NCBI GenBank assembly: GCA_964344935.1
Contig: CAYFPL010000001.1
Location: forward strand, 1,054,001 to 1,118,000
Direction of reading: 5' to 3'
DNA: 64,000 bases
Source of the DNA: GCA-2731375 sp964344935
GTDB lineage: Bacteria; Pseudomonadota; Alphaproteobacteria; GCA-2731375
Part shown: piece by piece, positions 1 to 9,399 of the stretch
How positions within the stretch are numbered: position 1 is the first letter of the stretch
Layout of the letters: each line of letters starts with the position of its first letter
Position numbers and translations under genes: made by a program
Notes under the pieces: model-generated
What the model was told of the DNA's origin: nothing
Database searches by the model: none
What the model saw: only the letters and a program-made list of their open reading frames with translations

Positions 1-213
1 GTGGGCAACAAGCTTGGCGATGTGCCATTTTCACAGTTCGGGCAGATGATCGGCGGCTATGGCGAGGAAGTACATGAAGCTGACCAGATCCAGCCGGCCC
101 TGCGCCGCGCCCGTGAAGAGATCGCGCGGACCGGAAAATGCGCCGTTATCAACGTTTGGATCGACCCGAACGAATACGCGCCGGGCACCAAGGCCCAGAC
201 CATGTACAAATAA
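1..213 (+). CDS. Thiamine-diphosphate-dependent enzyme, C-terminal fragment
   Basis: This is the last 70 codons of a gene whose start lies left of the window. The visible part has the features of the C-terminal pyrophosphate-binding domain of the acetolactate-synthase/oxalyl-CoA-decarboxylase superfamily: GQMIGGYGEEVHEADQIQPA followed by CAVINVWIDPNEYAPGT. The gene ends 21 bases before a very good formyl-CoA transferase, with the same orientation. In oxalate users frc usually neighbours oxalyl-CoA decarboxylase, so that role is a natural guess. However, the C-terminus (PGTKAQTMYK) does not look like the textbook Oxc ending, and other thiamine-diphosphate enzymes of this superfamily fit equally well. 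The first in-frame GTG is only the window edge, not a real start. Confidence 0.8.
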   Translation: MGNKLGDVPFSQFGQMIGGYGEEVHEADQIQPALRRAREEIARTGKCAVINVWIDPNEYAPGTKAQTMYK

Positions 214-234
214 CCGGATTCCAGGGACGAACCC

Positions 235-1509
235 ATGAAAGCACTCGAAGGTATCAAGGTACTTGATTTCACCCATGTCCAATCCGGGCCGACCTGTACA
301 CAACTGTTGGCTTGGTTCGGCGCGGATGTGATCAAGGTGGAGCGTCCCGGCGTCGGTGATGCCACAAGAGGGCAGTTGCAAGACATCCCCGATGTGGACT
401 CGCTCTATTTCACCATGCTGAACCACAACAAGCGGTCCATCGAACTTAATGGCAAGGTGGAAACCGGCAAGGCGGTACTGGAACGCCTGGTCAAAGCCTG
501 CGACGTCCTGGTGGAGAATTTCGCGCCCGGCGCCCTGGACCGCATGGGTTTCTCCTGGGAGCGGATCCAGGAACTGAACCCGCGCATGATCCTGGCCTCG
601 ATCAAGGGGTTCGGTCCAGGGCCGTATGAGGACTGCAAGGTCTATGAGAATATTGCGCAATGCGCCGGCGGCGCGGCCTCGACCACCGGTTTCTTGGGCG
701 AAGTACCGACGGTAACCGGCGCCCAGATCGGGGATTCAGGTACCGGATTGCATTTGGCCTTTGGCATTGTCACCGCCCTGTTTCATAGAGAGCGCTCAGG
801 CAAGGGCCAGCGGGTCACGGCGGCGATGCAGGATGGGGTTCTAAATCTTTGCCGCGTCAAGCTCCGCGACCAGCAGCGGCTCACCCATGGTCCGTTGAAG
901 GAATATTCCCAGTTCGGCGAGGGCATCCCCTTCGGCGAGGCGGTGCCGCGGGCCGGCAATGACTCCGGCGGCGGTCAGCCGGGACGAATATTGAAATGCA
1001 AAGGCTGGGAAACCGACCCCGACAGCTATACCTACTTCATTACCCAAGCTGCGGTGTGGCAGAGGATTTGCGATGTCATCGGGCGTCCGGAGTGGAAGGA
1101 GGACCCCGACTACGCCACCCCCAATGCCCGGCTGCCTAGACTGAACGAGGTCTTCGGCGCCATCGAGGAATGGACCATGACCAAGACCAAATTCGAGGTC
1201 ATGGAAATCTGCAATCCTTTGGACATTCCCGTCGGGCCCATTTTGTCTATGAAAGAGGTTTCCGAAGAGCCGTCGTTGCGGGAAACCGGCACCGTGGTCG
1301 AAGTGGACCACCCGACCCGCGGCAAATACCTGACGGTGGGCAACCCGGTGAAGTTGTCGGATTCCCCTTCCGAGGTGATGCGATCGCCGTTGCTCGGCGA
1401 ACACACGGAAGAAATTCTGCGCGAGGTTCTGAACTATTCCGAGGACGAGGTTGCCGAAATCCGGGCCTCGGGTGCGGTTGGGGACGTGAAAACACAGGCC
1501 GCTGAATAA
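235..1509 (+). CDS. frc: Formyl-CoA:oxalate CoA-transferase (class III CoA-transferase)
   Basis: This enzyme transfers CoA from formyl-CoA to oxalate, giving oxalyl-CoA for decarboxylation. The 424-residue protein follows the Oxalobacter formigenes Frc closely along its whole length: LDFTHVQSGPTCTQ at the start, the VDSLYFTMLNHNKRSIEL stretch, LVENFAPGALDRMGFSWE, the glycine-rich loop SGGGQPG, and APLLGEHT-like SPLLGEHTEEIL near the end. The catalytic aspartate is D167 in AQIGDSGTG (Asp169 in the Oxalobacter enzyme). The start ATG has an upstream purine stretch (AGGGACGA). It lies directly after a thiamine-diphosphate enzyme gene, probably in one operon. Other class III CoA-transferases in this window are far less similar to Frc, so the specific name is reasonable here. 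Confidence 0.88.
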   Translation: MKALEGIKVLDFTHVQSGPTCTQLLAWFGADVIKVERPGVGDATRGQLQDIPDVDSLYFTMLNHNKRSIELNGKVETGKAVLERLVKACDVLVENFAPGALDRMGFSWERIQELNPRMILASIKGFGPGPYEDCKVYENIAQCAGGAASTTGFLGEVPTVTGAQIGDSGTGLHLAFGIVTALFHRERSGKGQRVTAAMQDGVLNLCRVKLRDQQRLTHGPLKEYSQFGEGIPFGEAVPRAGNDSGGGQPGRILKCKGWETDPDSYTYFITQAAVWQRICDVIGRPEWKEDPDYATPNARLPRLNEVFGAIEEWTMTKTKFEVMEICNPLDIPVGPILSMKEVSEEPSLRETGTVVEVDHPTRGKYLTVGNPVKLSDSPSEVMRSPLLGEHTEEILREVLNYSEDEVAEIRASGAVGDVKTQAAE

Positions 1510-1558
1510 CCCTGCCGGTCTACCATCGGCTGCCGAGCGCAAAAGTCCGGATGGCGAA

Positions 1559-3130
1559 ATGACCGATCCTTTGCAGAAAAACGAAGACGCCTTCGTATCC
1601 TGGGCGCGCAGCCAGGCAGTGGAACTGTCGATCCCGCCCGAAGACGATGACTATGCCGATATGGGCTTCCTCGCGGACGTGATCGGCGACAAGAAGATCG
1701 TGGCATTCGGCGAAAGCGCCCATTACTTGCACGAATGGAACCGATGGCGGGCGCGGCTGTTCAAGTATCTCGCCTTGGAGCATGGTTTCTCCACCTTCGT
1801 ACTTGAATGTGGCCTGGTGGAAGGACGGCGTGTGCACGATTACGTCGCCGGTGCCGACTATGACTGGGACGACATTGCCGTCGCCATCAACAATGTCTGG
1901 GGTGTTTGGGCGGAATTGAACGATCTGATCCGCTGGATGCGCGAATGGAACCGGGACCCCAACAGGCCGCGGGAGTTGCGCTTCTATGCCATGGACGGCA
2001 GCGGCAATTGGACCCATGGTCGAAACGCTTATCAGGCCGTGCTTGATTTCGCCACGCAAGTCGACCGCGACCTCGCCGATCACATTACCGCCGTTTTCGC
2101 GCGGGCGGTCGAGGAAGTGACGCTGGAGACGCGAACCGACACATCAAAAGCCCAGATCAAGGAACTAATCGCCGAAGCCGCCCTGTTGGTGAGCCGGATC
2201 GAACAGGCCCGTATCGCCTATACCGAAGCCTCGTCGCCTGACGACTATGACTGGGGCCTGCGTTGCGCCAAGATTCTCCGCGACATCTTCCTGGCCCTGG
2301 CGCAGACGGAAGCGGACTTTGATATCGGCGTTCGTCAGCTCTGGAATGTTCGCGATGAGTCAATGGCGCAGTCGCTGAACTGGATTCGCCAGCGTGAAGG
2401 GGCCGAGGCGCGCATGGTCGTTGGCGCCCACAACACTCATCTGCAGCTCTACCCCGTGAGGGTACAGCGGGCCACCTCGTTCGGTTCCTACTATGCCGGC
2501 CGGTTTGGGCGGGAAGAGACGCTTTTCATCGGCGCGGCATCGGATCGGTCTCTGAAGGGGGAACCGCCCAGGGACGACAGCAACCAGTCGGCCTATGCCA
2601 AGGTGGGGCCGGACTGCTATTTCCTGGACCTGCGCCAGGCACCGGATGGAGCCGTGCGGGATTGGTTGAGCGTGGAACGTCCAGACCGCACCAATCTGCG
2701 CTACCAGCCGGTCTGTGCCGGCAAAGCCTGGGATTGTCTATTGTTCCACCGTACTCTTCGTACCGGCGAAGTGGAGCGGCCAGGATACCTGCATTCACCC
2801 AAGGCCGAAAAAGGTCCCGACAACATGGCGGCATTCGAAGGCCGATATATCATTTCCGGCTTTCTTGCGGCCGTGAACACTTTGGATGTGTTCTTCGAGA
2901 ATGGCGTTCTTTACACCGACGGCCAGGACGACACCAGCGGCGAGGTCTTCCCGCCCTATAAGGTGCCACTGCATTTTTGCCAGGATGGCCGCTTCCGCTG
3001 GACGGTTTGGCCTTCCATCATCGACTTCAGGCCCGACGGCGACAATGTTGCCGTATCCGTGACCACCCCCGGCGGTGCGAATTATCACGGCCGGCGGATC
3101 GGCGCGCCGCTGGCGGTTCAGCCGGAATAA
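1559..3130 (+). CDS. Erythromycin esterase family protein
   Basis: The 523-residue protein belongs to the EreA/EreB-like hydrolase family. Typical motifs are KIVAFGESAHYLHEWNRWRA near residue 45 (the family's GE-x-x-H-x-x-HE block with the catalytic histidine and glutamates) and VVGAHNTHLQLYP near residue 285. A C-terminal extension of about 110 residues (from roughly 410) is not part of the core and resembles no domain I recognise. Chromosomal members of this family in environmental bacteria are mostly of unknown substrate, so macrolide resistance should not be assumed. There is no signal peptide. The gene follows frc by 49 bases on the same strand, and its 3' end overlaps the convergent SRPBCC gene by 13 bases. 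Confidence 0.8.
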   Translation: MTDPLQKNEDAFVSWARSQAVELSIPPEDDDYADMGFLADVIGDKKIVAFGESAHYLHEWNRWRARLFKYLALEHGFSTFVLECGLVEGRRVHDYVAGADYDWDDIAVAINNVWGVWAELNDLIRWMREWNRDPNRPRELRFYAMDGSGNWTHGRNAYQAVLDFATQVDRDLADHITAVFARAVEEVTLETRTDTSKAQIKELIAEAALLVSRIEQARIAYTEASSPDDYDWGLRCAKILRDIFLALAQTEADFDIGVRQLWNVRDESMAQSLNWIRQREGAEARMVVGAHNTHLQLYPVRVQRATSFGSYYAGRFGREETLFIGAASDRSLKGEPPRDDSNQSAYAKVGPDCYFLDLRQAPDGAVRDWLSVERPDRTNLRYQPVCAGKAWDCLLFHRTLRTGEVERPGYLHSPKAEKGPDNMAAFEGRYIISGFLAAVNTLDVFFENGVLYTDGQDDTSGEVFPPYKVPLHFCQDGRFRWTVWPSIIDFRPDGDNVAVSVTTPGGANYHGRRIGAPLAVQPE

Positions 3131-3684
3131 AGAGGATTGGCGCCGAACTGGTCCTTTACCACGTCCCGCCCGGTCACGACCCAATAGTCGACGCCCTTGA
3201 CGACACAATCGAGATAATGCTGCAGATCGAGCCCGAACAGATGGGCCTGATACTGCTGCTTTTTCTCCACCGGCAGGTCGGACTTCAGGTAGGGGACAAC
3301 TTCGATGGAGAATTCGCATTGCGCTTGCGACAGCGGCGAGATGCGCCACAGCACGCGGCAGGTTTGATTTGGCGGATCGCCCAGTTCGATGTCGTAACCG
3401 ACACCATCCAACCAGGCGACGAAGTTACGCTGATACCTACGGCCGCTGTAATAGGTGATGGAGTCTCGGGAGCCTGCGCCCGGCCAAATTTCAACCTCGG
3501 TGCTTTTGCAGAAGGGGTGGCAATGTTTGAGGTAACCCGGTTCAGCGATTTTTGCCCAAACCCGATCTCCTGGCGCTTCGATCAGAATCTTCGCCAATAA
3601 CGGCGTGCCTGGTTCCAGACCGAAGGCCGGCAAGTTTCCCGCCCATGATCGATCTTCATCAACGCCTATGCTTTCCATTGCCAA
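3118..3684 (-). CDS. SRPBCC/START-like domain protein
   Basis: The 188-residue soluble protein begins its domain with LLAKILIEAPGDRVWAKIAE, the usual first strand and helix of SRPBCC (Bet v1/polyketide-cyclase-like) ligand-binding folds, and ends with a long amphipathic helix (LFGLDLQHYLDCVVKGVDYW). In between are alternating strands such as CEFSIEVVPYL. Function is unknown; family members bind lipids or aromatic ligands or act as hydrolases. It is convergent to the erythromycin-esterase homologue and shares 13 bases with it. The start could be either of two nearby ATGs (M1 or M3). No operon partner is evident. Confidence 0.7.
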   Translation of the reverse strand: MAMESIGVDEDRSWAGNLPAFGLEPGTPLLAKILIEAPGDRVWAKIAEPGYLKHCHPFCKSTEVEIWPGAGSRDSITYYSGRRYQRNFVAWLDGVGYDIELGDPPNQTCRVLWRISPLSQAQCEFSIEVVPYLKSDLPVEKKQQYQAHLFGLDLQHYLDCVVKGVDYWVVTGRDVVKDQFGANPLYSG

Positions 3685-3788
3685 ATCGAAACCCTCAAAA
3701 CCCGAAATCGTCGGATCAAAAGAATAGGTTCAGACTTGCGCCCGGCGCAAATGAATCAGCTAGATTGACGCGGAATCGACGAATTTCA

Positions 3789-4238
3789 CTAGTCGAGTTG
3801 CGACATCAGGATAGCTTCAACCGCCTGGCGCCGGCGCCGGATGTCTTCGATCAGAAGTTCCCGCTGCGCGTCTAGAAGATCCCTGACGCTGACGATCCCC
3901 ACCGGCACGCCGTCCTTGACGACGGGAAGATGACGGATGGAATGTGTACTCATTTCCGCCAAAGCACTTTCCAGGGCGCTGGACGCAGTGCAGGTAATAA
4001 CATTGTCCACCATGATGTCTTCCGCCCGCATCTCGAGCGTTTCGGCACCGCGAAGGGCGAGATGTTTGATCACGTCCCGTTCTGAGAGAATTCCCGAAAG
4101 TTTTTCGTCCTGATCGGTCACCAATACGGTGCCGATACGTTCTTCCGCCATGGTTTTGACGATATCGCCGACGGCCGTCCCATGCGGTACGGCGCAAATG
4201 TCATGACCCTTCTGGTCTAGTATTTCATCAATGCGCAC
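3789..4238 (-). CDS. CBS-domain pair protein
   Basis: A stand-alone Bateman module of about 149 residues. Two CBS motifs are visible. The first has IVKTMAEERIGTVLVTDQDE then LSGILSERDVIKHL. The second has SALAEMSTHSIRHLPVVKDG then VGIVSVRDLLDAQ. Such proteins sense adenine nucleotides and regulate partner proteins. I chose the GTG start at 4238 because a GGGGGAA ribosome site lies six bases upstream; the longer frame to 4289 adds 17 basic, unconserved-looking residues. A second CBS protein occurs in the DUF1538 operon at 10.7 kb. There is no obvious partner here, as the flanking genes point in different directions. Confidence 0.85.
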   Translation of the reverse strand: MRIDEILDQKGHDICAVPHGTAVGDIVKTMAEERIGTVLVTDQDEKLSGILSERDVIKHLALRGAETLEMRAEDIMVDNVITCTASSALESALAEMSTHSIRHLPVVKDGVPVGIVSVRDLLDAQRELLIEDIRRRRQAVEAILMSQLD

Positions 4239-4470
4239 AACATTCCCCCGGGCTCTATTCCCCAATTGATGTGTACCCCTTCGTACCAAAATTTTCCTTA
4301 CAGAACGTGAACCCGCGCGGCGGGACCAACGTCAGTTGCGCTTCCACTTTGGTATGCGAACAAAGTGCCGGCTTGCGGTCCCCACTTTGAAACCGGATGA
4401 TCGTCTCCTCGTACATCGACTGGATTGCAATTCGACTATGCGCATGACGGAAACAAGGGAGAACGTGGTC

Positions 4471-5226
4471 ATGGCGACGCGGACAGACCTACGGCAAAGT
4501 GGTTATGCAATTCGGCGCCAACTGGGACTGGATCAAGATCCAGGCCCTGAATTATCGCCCGGACTGTCGGATTTAACGGACGAACTGGTATTCGGCCGCG
4601 TCTGGTCTCGCCCCGGATTGGCGCTGGACGATCGGCTGCTGGCCACCCTGTCGGCGCTAACCTCGAAGCAGTACTTGCCGCAGTTGAAGGAGTTTGTCGG
4701 CGCTGCATTGCACACCGGTATGAACGCTCGGTTGATCCAGGAAGTCATGCTTCATTGCGCCATGTACGCCGGATTTCCTACGGCCGTGAATGCACTCCGG
4801 GTCATTGGCGCCGTACTTGAAGAGAAAGGTGTGCCATTACCGGAGGAGGATTTGCCAATCGTCGAACTGGAGGCGTTGGAAAAGATGGGACGGCGGACCA
4901 TGCAGTCGCTGCATGCGGAACGCTCAGAAGGCGGCTATGCGGCCCCGGATTCGGCCGCCGCCGGGATTTATGCCACGGCGATCGACTACCTCTACGGTGA
5001 AGTCTGGAACCGCCCAGGCATCAGCCACCGGCAACGCATGATCTGCTCCATCGCCGCCTTCACCGCCCTGCAGTTAGAGTCCCAGCAAAGAAAGTTCTTC
5101 CTTTCGGCCTTGAACGTCGGCCTGTCGCGCACCGAGATTCTCGAAGTCATCGCACAGACGGCACCCTATTCCGGGTTCCCCCAAGCCTTCAACGCCCTCG
5201 CCGTGGCAGAGGAAGTTCTGCCCTAG
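4471..5226 (+). CDS. Carboxymuconolactone decarboxylase family protein, duplicated domain
   Basis: The 251-residue protein contains two copies of the CMD/AhpD-like helical domain. The first has LTDELVFGRVWSRPGLALDD ... MLHCAMYAGFPTAVNALR. The second has DYLYGEVWNRPGISHRQR ... AQTAPYSGFPQAFNALAV. Neither copy shows the CxxC pair of AhpD, so thiol peroxidase activity is not supported; gamma-carboxymuconolactone-decarboxylase-like or uncharacterised roles are more likely. The ATG at 4471 is preceded by AAGGGAGAA at good spacing, which is why I prefer it to ATGs further upstream. The gene is monocistronic and convergent with the acyl-CoA dehydrogenase. Confidence 0.82.
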   Translation: MATRTDLRQSGYAIRRQLGLDQDPGPELSPGLSDLTDELVFGRVWSRPGLALDDRLLATLSALTSKQYLPQLKEFVGAALHTGMNARLIQEVMLHCAMYAGFPTAVNALRVIGAVLEEKGVPLPEEDLPIVELEALEKMGRRTMQSLHAERSEGGYAAPDSAAAGIYATAIDYLYGEVWNRPGISHRQRMICSIAAFTALQLESQQRKFFLSALNVGLSRTEILEVIAQTAPYSGFPQAFNALAVAEEVLP

Positions 5227-5240
5227 CGACGGCCGAAAGC

Positions 5241-6458
5241 TCAATCCACCGGCAAATCACCAAGTAGCACACGGCCGACATATTCGCGGGCATCGATGGG
5301 CGAATGAGGCTGCATGAACGGACCGGCGCGCACGTCCCGATACAGTTGCGTCAGCTTGTTGCGGCTCATGTAACCGCCGCCGCCGCATAAATCCATGGTC
5401 TGGCTGACGATGTCGATAGCATGTCGGTTCACCACCCACTTGGCGCTTTGATAGTCCTTCATCAATTCATGGCCCATTTCGTATGTGGCATCGGCACCGC
5501 CATTTGTCGCTTCCATGAAGCCGTCCAAGCTGAGCCCCAACCGAGCCAGGATGCTTTGCGCGCTAGCCAGCAGGATTTCGATCTCCGCCAGTACGTGGTG
5601 CACACCACCCCTCGCCCTATCGACTTCAGATGCCCGTTTTTGATCAAGGGCGTATTGAAACGCCGTTTCGGCGATACCAAGGAAGGCGCCCACCAAAGGC
5701 ACGTTCGCCAGTGTCCGATTGACCAGAACCGGCGTGCTCCAGCGCCCCCAAGGCCCAATGATGCGCAACGCATCATGCGGCACCTCACAATCATCAAATC
5801 TGACCGATTGGCTGCCCGACGCCCGCATGCCCAGAGCATCCCAATCGCCCAGCGGCTGTACGCCATCAGTGTCCATGGGCATGAGGATATTTGCGATGTG
5901 GTCCCCTTCCTCGTCCCGCATGCGCACGTTCATGGCCACATGGCTCGCCAAGGAGGACATTGTGACAAAGTTTTTCTCGCCCCTGATCCGCCAGCCCGTC
6001 TCTGTCCGATAGGCCTCCGTCAGGGGGTGGAGATTGTCCGTGCCCCGCTCGGTCGTCGTGGAACAGATGATAATGCGCCCATCGGCCACGGCCTCGAGGA
6101 TCCGCTTGGCCCGCTGGTGAGGTGCCGAGTCCGGATCATTGGCGCGATAGATGGCGGCCAGCCCCCTGGTCGCGGAGAGATGCATGCTGATGGCGATGGC
6201 CGCCGAACCATCACCCCTGGCCAGGGTTGCTATGGTCAAGGTCCAGTCATGCAGGGACCGCAGGCCCATGCCGCCCAGTTCCTCTGGCACGAAGGCTGCG
6301 GCGACCCCTACCCGTTGCATATCGGCGTAATTCTCGGCGCAAATCTCGTTGGCCCTGTCCGCCGCCTCGGCCCGCGCCTGGAATGGCTCGATCAAATCGG
6401 CGGCGGCGGCGACAACACGTGCGCCGGCTAGCGTGGAAGGGGTGATGGCGTAACTCAT
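5241..6458 (-). CDS. Acyl-CoA dehydrogenase family protein
   Basis: The 405-residue flavoprotein has the N-terminal helical domain (FVPEELGGMGLRSLHDW, LARGDGSAAIAISMH), the central beta domain (WRIRGEKNFVTMSSLASHVA, LGMRASGSQSVRFDDCEVPH) and the C-terminal four-helix domain ending CGGGGYMSRNKLTQLYRDVR. It therefore belongs to the acyl-CoA dehydrogenase superfamily, close to the branch that includes flavin-dependent monooxygenases such as DszC/HpaB-like desorption enzymes. No glutamate base can be assigned confidently. Substrate unknown. It runs on the minus strand downstream of the aminotransferase (48-base gap), so the two may be co-transcribed. Confidence 0.85.
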   Translation of the reverse strand: MSYAITPSTLAGARVVAAAADLIEPFQARAEAADRANEICAENYADMQRVGVAAAFVPEELGGMGLRSLHDWTLTIATLARGDGSAAIAISMHLSATRGLAAIYRANDPDSAPHQRAKRILEAVADGRIIICSTTTERGTDNLHPLTEAYRTETGWRIRGEKNFVTMSSLASHVAMNVRMRDEEGDHIANILMPMDTDGVQPLGDWDALGMRASGSQSVRFDDCEVPHDALRIIGPWGRWSTPVLVNRTLANVPLVGAFLGIAETAFQYALDQKRASEVDRARGGVHHVLAEIEILLASAQSILARLGLSLDGFMEATNGGADATYEMGHELMKDYQSAKWVVNRHAIDIVSQTMDLCGGGGYMSRNKLTQLYRDVRAGPFMQPHSPIDAREYVGRVLLGDLPVD

Positions 6459-6506
6459 GCTGCTAATATTCTTTATCGTTTGTTGCGCGCCGTGGGCCTG
6501 CCCGGT

Positions 6507-7637
6507 TTAGGCCGGGAGGTGCTTATCCAGTGCGGCGAAAAGACGCTCGATATCCGCCTCGTCATTGTGCAGGTGCGGGCTGATGCGGATCGATGCCCCC
6601 CGGGGGGCGACATAGACGTCCTCTGCCGCCAGAGCATCGACTAATCCATCCGGCACACCGTCGGGGGGCGTAATGCCAATGAAATGCCGGGCGCGATGTT
6701 CCCTTGGCGGATGGGCATAGCCTCGTTCCGACGCCGCCTCGGCAATTCTGTCGGTCAGGGCGCCCAGACTGTCCGCAATCTCCCCGACGCCCCAATCCAA
6801 CAGTTGCTGCATGGCAACGCAGGCCATGGGAAGCAGCGTCTGATTGGTGCGTTCGCCCATGTCATATCGGGCCGCGGTTGGGCGCAGGGCGGAACTGTAG
6901 GTGCCATGCTGTTGGCCAGGATCATGATTGCCGTTGTGCAGTTCCAAAGGCCGGCCATCGCAACGATGGGGAGCGGCATAAAGGAATGCCAGGGTGTAGG
7001 GGGAAAGCAGCCATTTGTAGGCCGAACAGGCCAGGAAATCGGGCTGAATGGCCTTCACGTCGATGGGCTGGGCACCGACCGACTGGGTGGCATCGATGGC
7101 GAATCCCGCTCCGACCTCGCGACAGCGGGCACCAATTGCTACCAAGTCCAACAAGCTGGCATCCATCCAATGACAATTGGGCAGAGCGACAATGCCTGTA
7201 TCGTCGGCAATGGCCTTTAGCACACCAGGCGTCCAATCACCGTTTGCAGGGCGGGATACAACCCGCATGGTGGCGCCTGCCGCCGACGCCTTTTCAACCC
7301 AGATGTAATAGTTCGATGGGAACTGGTCTTCTAGCACGACGATGTTCTGTCCCGCGGCCAAATCCAAATTCGCCGCCGCCACAGCGATGCCGTAGCTAGT
7401 GGCGGGCGTGACAGCAATATCGTCAGGTTCCGCATTAATCAAGCGACCGAACAATGCCCGCGCCTGATCCGCGCCGTCGGGCAGTTCCGATGAACTGACT
7501 TCCCAAATCCGAAGCCGTCGATCCACTGCCGCCCGCCCGGCCTCGGCCACCGTGTGCAGAAAGGGGGAAAATGCCGCCGTGTTGAAATAGGCGATATGGC
7601 GCGGCACGTCGAACCGGTGCCGTTGGCATTCAAGCAT
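6507..7637 (-). CDS. Class V aminotransferase (cysteine desulfurase/selenocysteine lyase-like)
   Basis: A 376-residue PLP enzyme of fold type I. The Schiff-base lysine is in FLACSAYKWLLSPYTLAFLY, preceded by the pocket aspartate and histidine region (GAGFAIDATQSVGAQPIDV) and the N-terminal HIAYFNTAAFSPF block. It lacks an evident catalytic cysteine loop of NifS/SufS, so an aminotransferase, lyase or epimerase role is as likely as desulfurase. The start at 7637 has an AGGAG site seven bases upstream; a longer frame to 7733 would run into the upstream gene. It follows the patatin gene by 64 bases on the same strand. Confidence 0.82.
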   Translation of the reverse strand: MLECQRHRFDVPRHIAYFNTAAFSPFLHTVAEAGRAAVDRRLRIWEVSSSELPDGADQARALFGRLINAEPDDIAVTPATSYGIAVAAANLDLAAGQNIVVLEDQFPSNYYIWVEKASAAGATMRVVSRPANGDWTPGVLKAIADDTGIVALPNCHWMDASLLDLVAIGARCREVGAGFAIDATQSVGAQPIDVKAIQPDFLACSAYKWLLSPYTLAFLYAAPHRCDGRPLELHNGNHDPGQQHGTYSSALRPTAARYDMGERTNQTLLPMACVAMQQLLDWGVGEIADSLGALTDRIAEAASERGYAHPPREHRARHFIGITPPDGVPDGLVDALAAEDVYVAPRGASIRISPHLHNDEADIERLFAALDKHLPA

Positions 7638-7701
7638 GGGAGTACTCCTGGTCGGACTCGACGACCTTATACCGCACCTTCGTCGCCCTTGCCGAGGGGA
7701 T

Positions 7702-9390
7702 CTATGGACAAAGTTGTTGTGACAATTCAGCAAAATTCGCCGTTGCGTCAGACTTTGCGCATAGCTGAATACCCCCGCTTTGCCGTTCCGATCTATTGCA
7801 GGTGTCTTTCAAGGTTTCTCCCACAAGCATCTTCGCCGCCAGACGCAGCTGCGCCACGGCGTCTTGATCGATCTGGAAACGGGTGCCAATTTCTTTCACG
7901 CAACGCCACAAATTCCGGCCGCCGGGAATATCGGTCCACTTCAAATCGCTCAGGGCAACGGTCACCAACTGCGCTGACTCGGCGCAGTCATGGCGGTCCG
8001 AGAAGTCATCCTCGTCCCGGCCGCCACGGCATTCCAGGTCGGCCAGGGCCTGGCGCACGTCGCCTTCGATGCGGTCGTAACCCATGATCATCAGACTGTC
8101 GGTGGTATCCAGAAAGTTCGTGTCGATGATGTAGTCCAAAACGGAACGGGGATCGGGGTCGTTGGGGCTTTTGCCGGGCAAACCCAATGTGGCCTTTACC
8201 TCTAGTACCACCGCCCGGTTCGGCATCCGGCCGCCCGGGCTCAACAATTTCTCCAATTTGGCTGCATCGAACATGCGTTCGAACGGTATCAATCCCAAGT
8301 TATCCGAATTGCCGCCGTCGAACAGATGCTTGTAAGTACGCCGGCCGCCATCCTGGACCGGACAGTAGTTTGACAACGTCACGTATTGGAACAATCCGGG
8401 AAAGGCGGATGATGCCATGACGGCATTGGCCACCGGATACTGATCCAGGTTGGAACAAATGAGTTTCTCAAAGTTGCGCCCGGTGAACTGAAAATTCAGA
8501 TGCTCGATCAATTTCCGTCGTGTCTCGCTGTCGCTCTCCCCAATCAGGGATCTCCGCGCCTTGGTGAAATTGGTGGCATTTATGATCAGCGACGGCCGCT
8601 GTGGGTTCAGATCGTGAAAGCGGAAGCCTTCAGCGCCCAGGATGGATGTATCATAGAGGTTGTCGGCCAAGGTTTCGGCCATGATGTCGCTACGGTCCAG
8701 GTGCGTGAACCAGTATTGAAAGGCCCGGTCAGGACGCAGGGCCTTGAGGATGAACTGGGTCTCAAAGCGGCCCTGCAGCTGCTGGAAGACACCGCCGCGG
8801 CAAAGCTCGCTCGGGCTTTGTCCGCCCGGTTCCGGCCGCCATTGACAGCGCGGCGGGCCTTCAACGGTTTTCGGACAATTCGCTGGATCGTCGCAGGACA
8901 GCGCGAACAGGGCCGCCGCGGCCGAACCACCCGATACGGCGGAAACCACATCCACGTGAGGTAGGATGCCTTCTGCTTGAAGTTCGAACATTACTGCGGA
9001 TGAAAATACCGCTGCCCGCATGCCGCCGCCTGAGAGCGCGAGACCGACGAATTCCTCGTCCTCCGGTTCCGCCTGGCCGATCGTACTGCAATAGGCGGCC
9101 CAGAAATCCGCTGCGCTGCTGGCGGACAATTGCGGTGGCGACCCGCCCTTGGCGTGGGCATCCCGCCATTTCTCCAGGCTAAAGCCAAGCCGGCATTTGT
9201 GAGGCACCCACCATGGCACCTCACCCGAAGCCAACATCGCACCCGAGACTGCGCCGGGCTCTTGAAACATGGAACGTTGCCGATCCGTCGCCGGTACATT
9301 GGCCGAGGTATTGGCGGGAATGAAACTGCAAGATGCGAGCAGGAACACCGACAGCAACGTCAGAAAGGATGCAGCAAGTAAACGCGTCAT
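7702..9390 (-). CDS. Patatin-like phospholipase, predicted lipoprotein
   Basis: The 562-residue protein starts with a lipoprotein signal (hydrophobic stretch, lipobox LLASC with C21), so it is probably anchored in the envelope. The patatin domain begins near residue 118: oxyanion loop LALSGGGMRAA, nucleophile elbow VSAVSGGSAAAALF, and the dyad aspartate in DGGNSDNLG. These are the catalytic Ser-Asp elements of bacterial patatin lipases. It is longer than a minimal patatin, with insertions between nucleophile and aspartate. It sits nine bases downstream of a SGNH hydrolase gene, suggesting a pair of lipid or ester hydrolases made together. Confidence 0.88.
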   Translation of the reverse strand: MTRLLAASFLTLLSVFLLASCSFIPANTSANVPATDRQRSMFQEPGAVSGAMLASGEVPWWVPHKCRLGFSLEKWRDAHAKGGSPPQLSASSAADFWAAYCSTIGQAEPEDEEFVGLALSGGGMRAAVFSSAVMFELQAEGILPHVDVVSAVSGGSAAAALFALSCDDPANCPKTVEGPPRCQWRPEPGGQSPSELCRGGVFQQLQGRFETQFILKALRPDRAFQYWFTHLDRSDIMAETLADNLYDTSILGAEGFRFHDLNPQRPSLIINATNFTKARRSLIGESDSETRRKLIEHLNFQFTGRNFEKLICSNLDQYPVANAVMASSAFPGLFQYVTLSNYCPVQDGGRRTYKHLFDGGNSDNLGLIPFERMFDAAKLEKLLSPGGRMPNRAVVLEVKATLGLPGKSPNDPDPRSVLDYIIDTNFLDTTDSLMIMGYDRIEGDVRQALADLECRGGRDEDDFSDRHDCAESAQLVTVALSDLKWTDIPGGRNLWRCVKEIGTRFQIDQDAVAQLRLAAKMLVGETLKDTCNRSERQSGGIQLCAKSDATANFAELSQQLCP

Positions 9391-9399
9391 GATTGCCGC

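Noticed and set aside
1559..3130. Macrolide resistance gene
   Set aside because: The protein is in the erythromycin-esterase family, but distant chromosomal members are common in environmental bacteria and no resistance context or mobile element is present.
5421..6431. 336-codon plus-strand frame opposite the acyl-CoA dehydrogenase
   Set aside because: The minus-strand frame has complete acyl-CoA dehydrogenase motifs, and the plus frame is compositionally biased with no domain.
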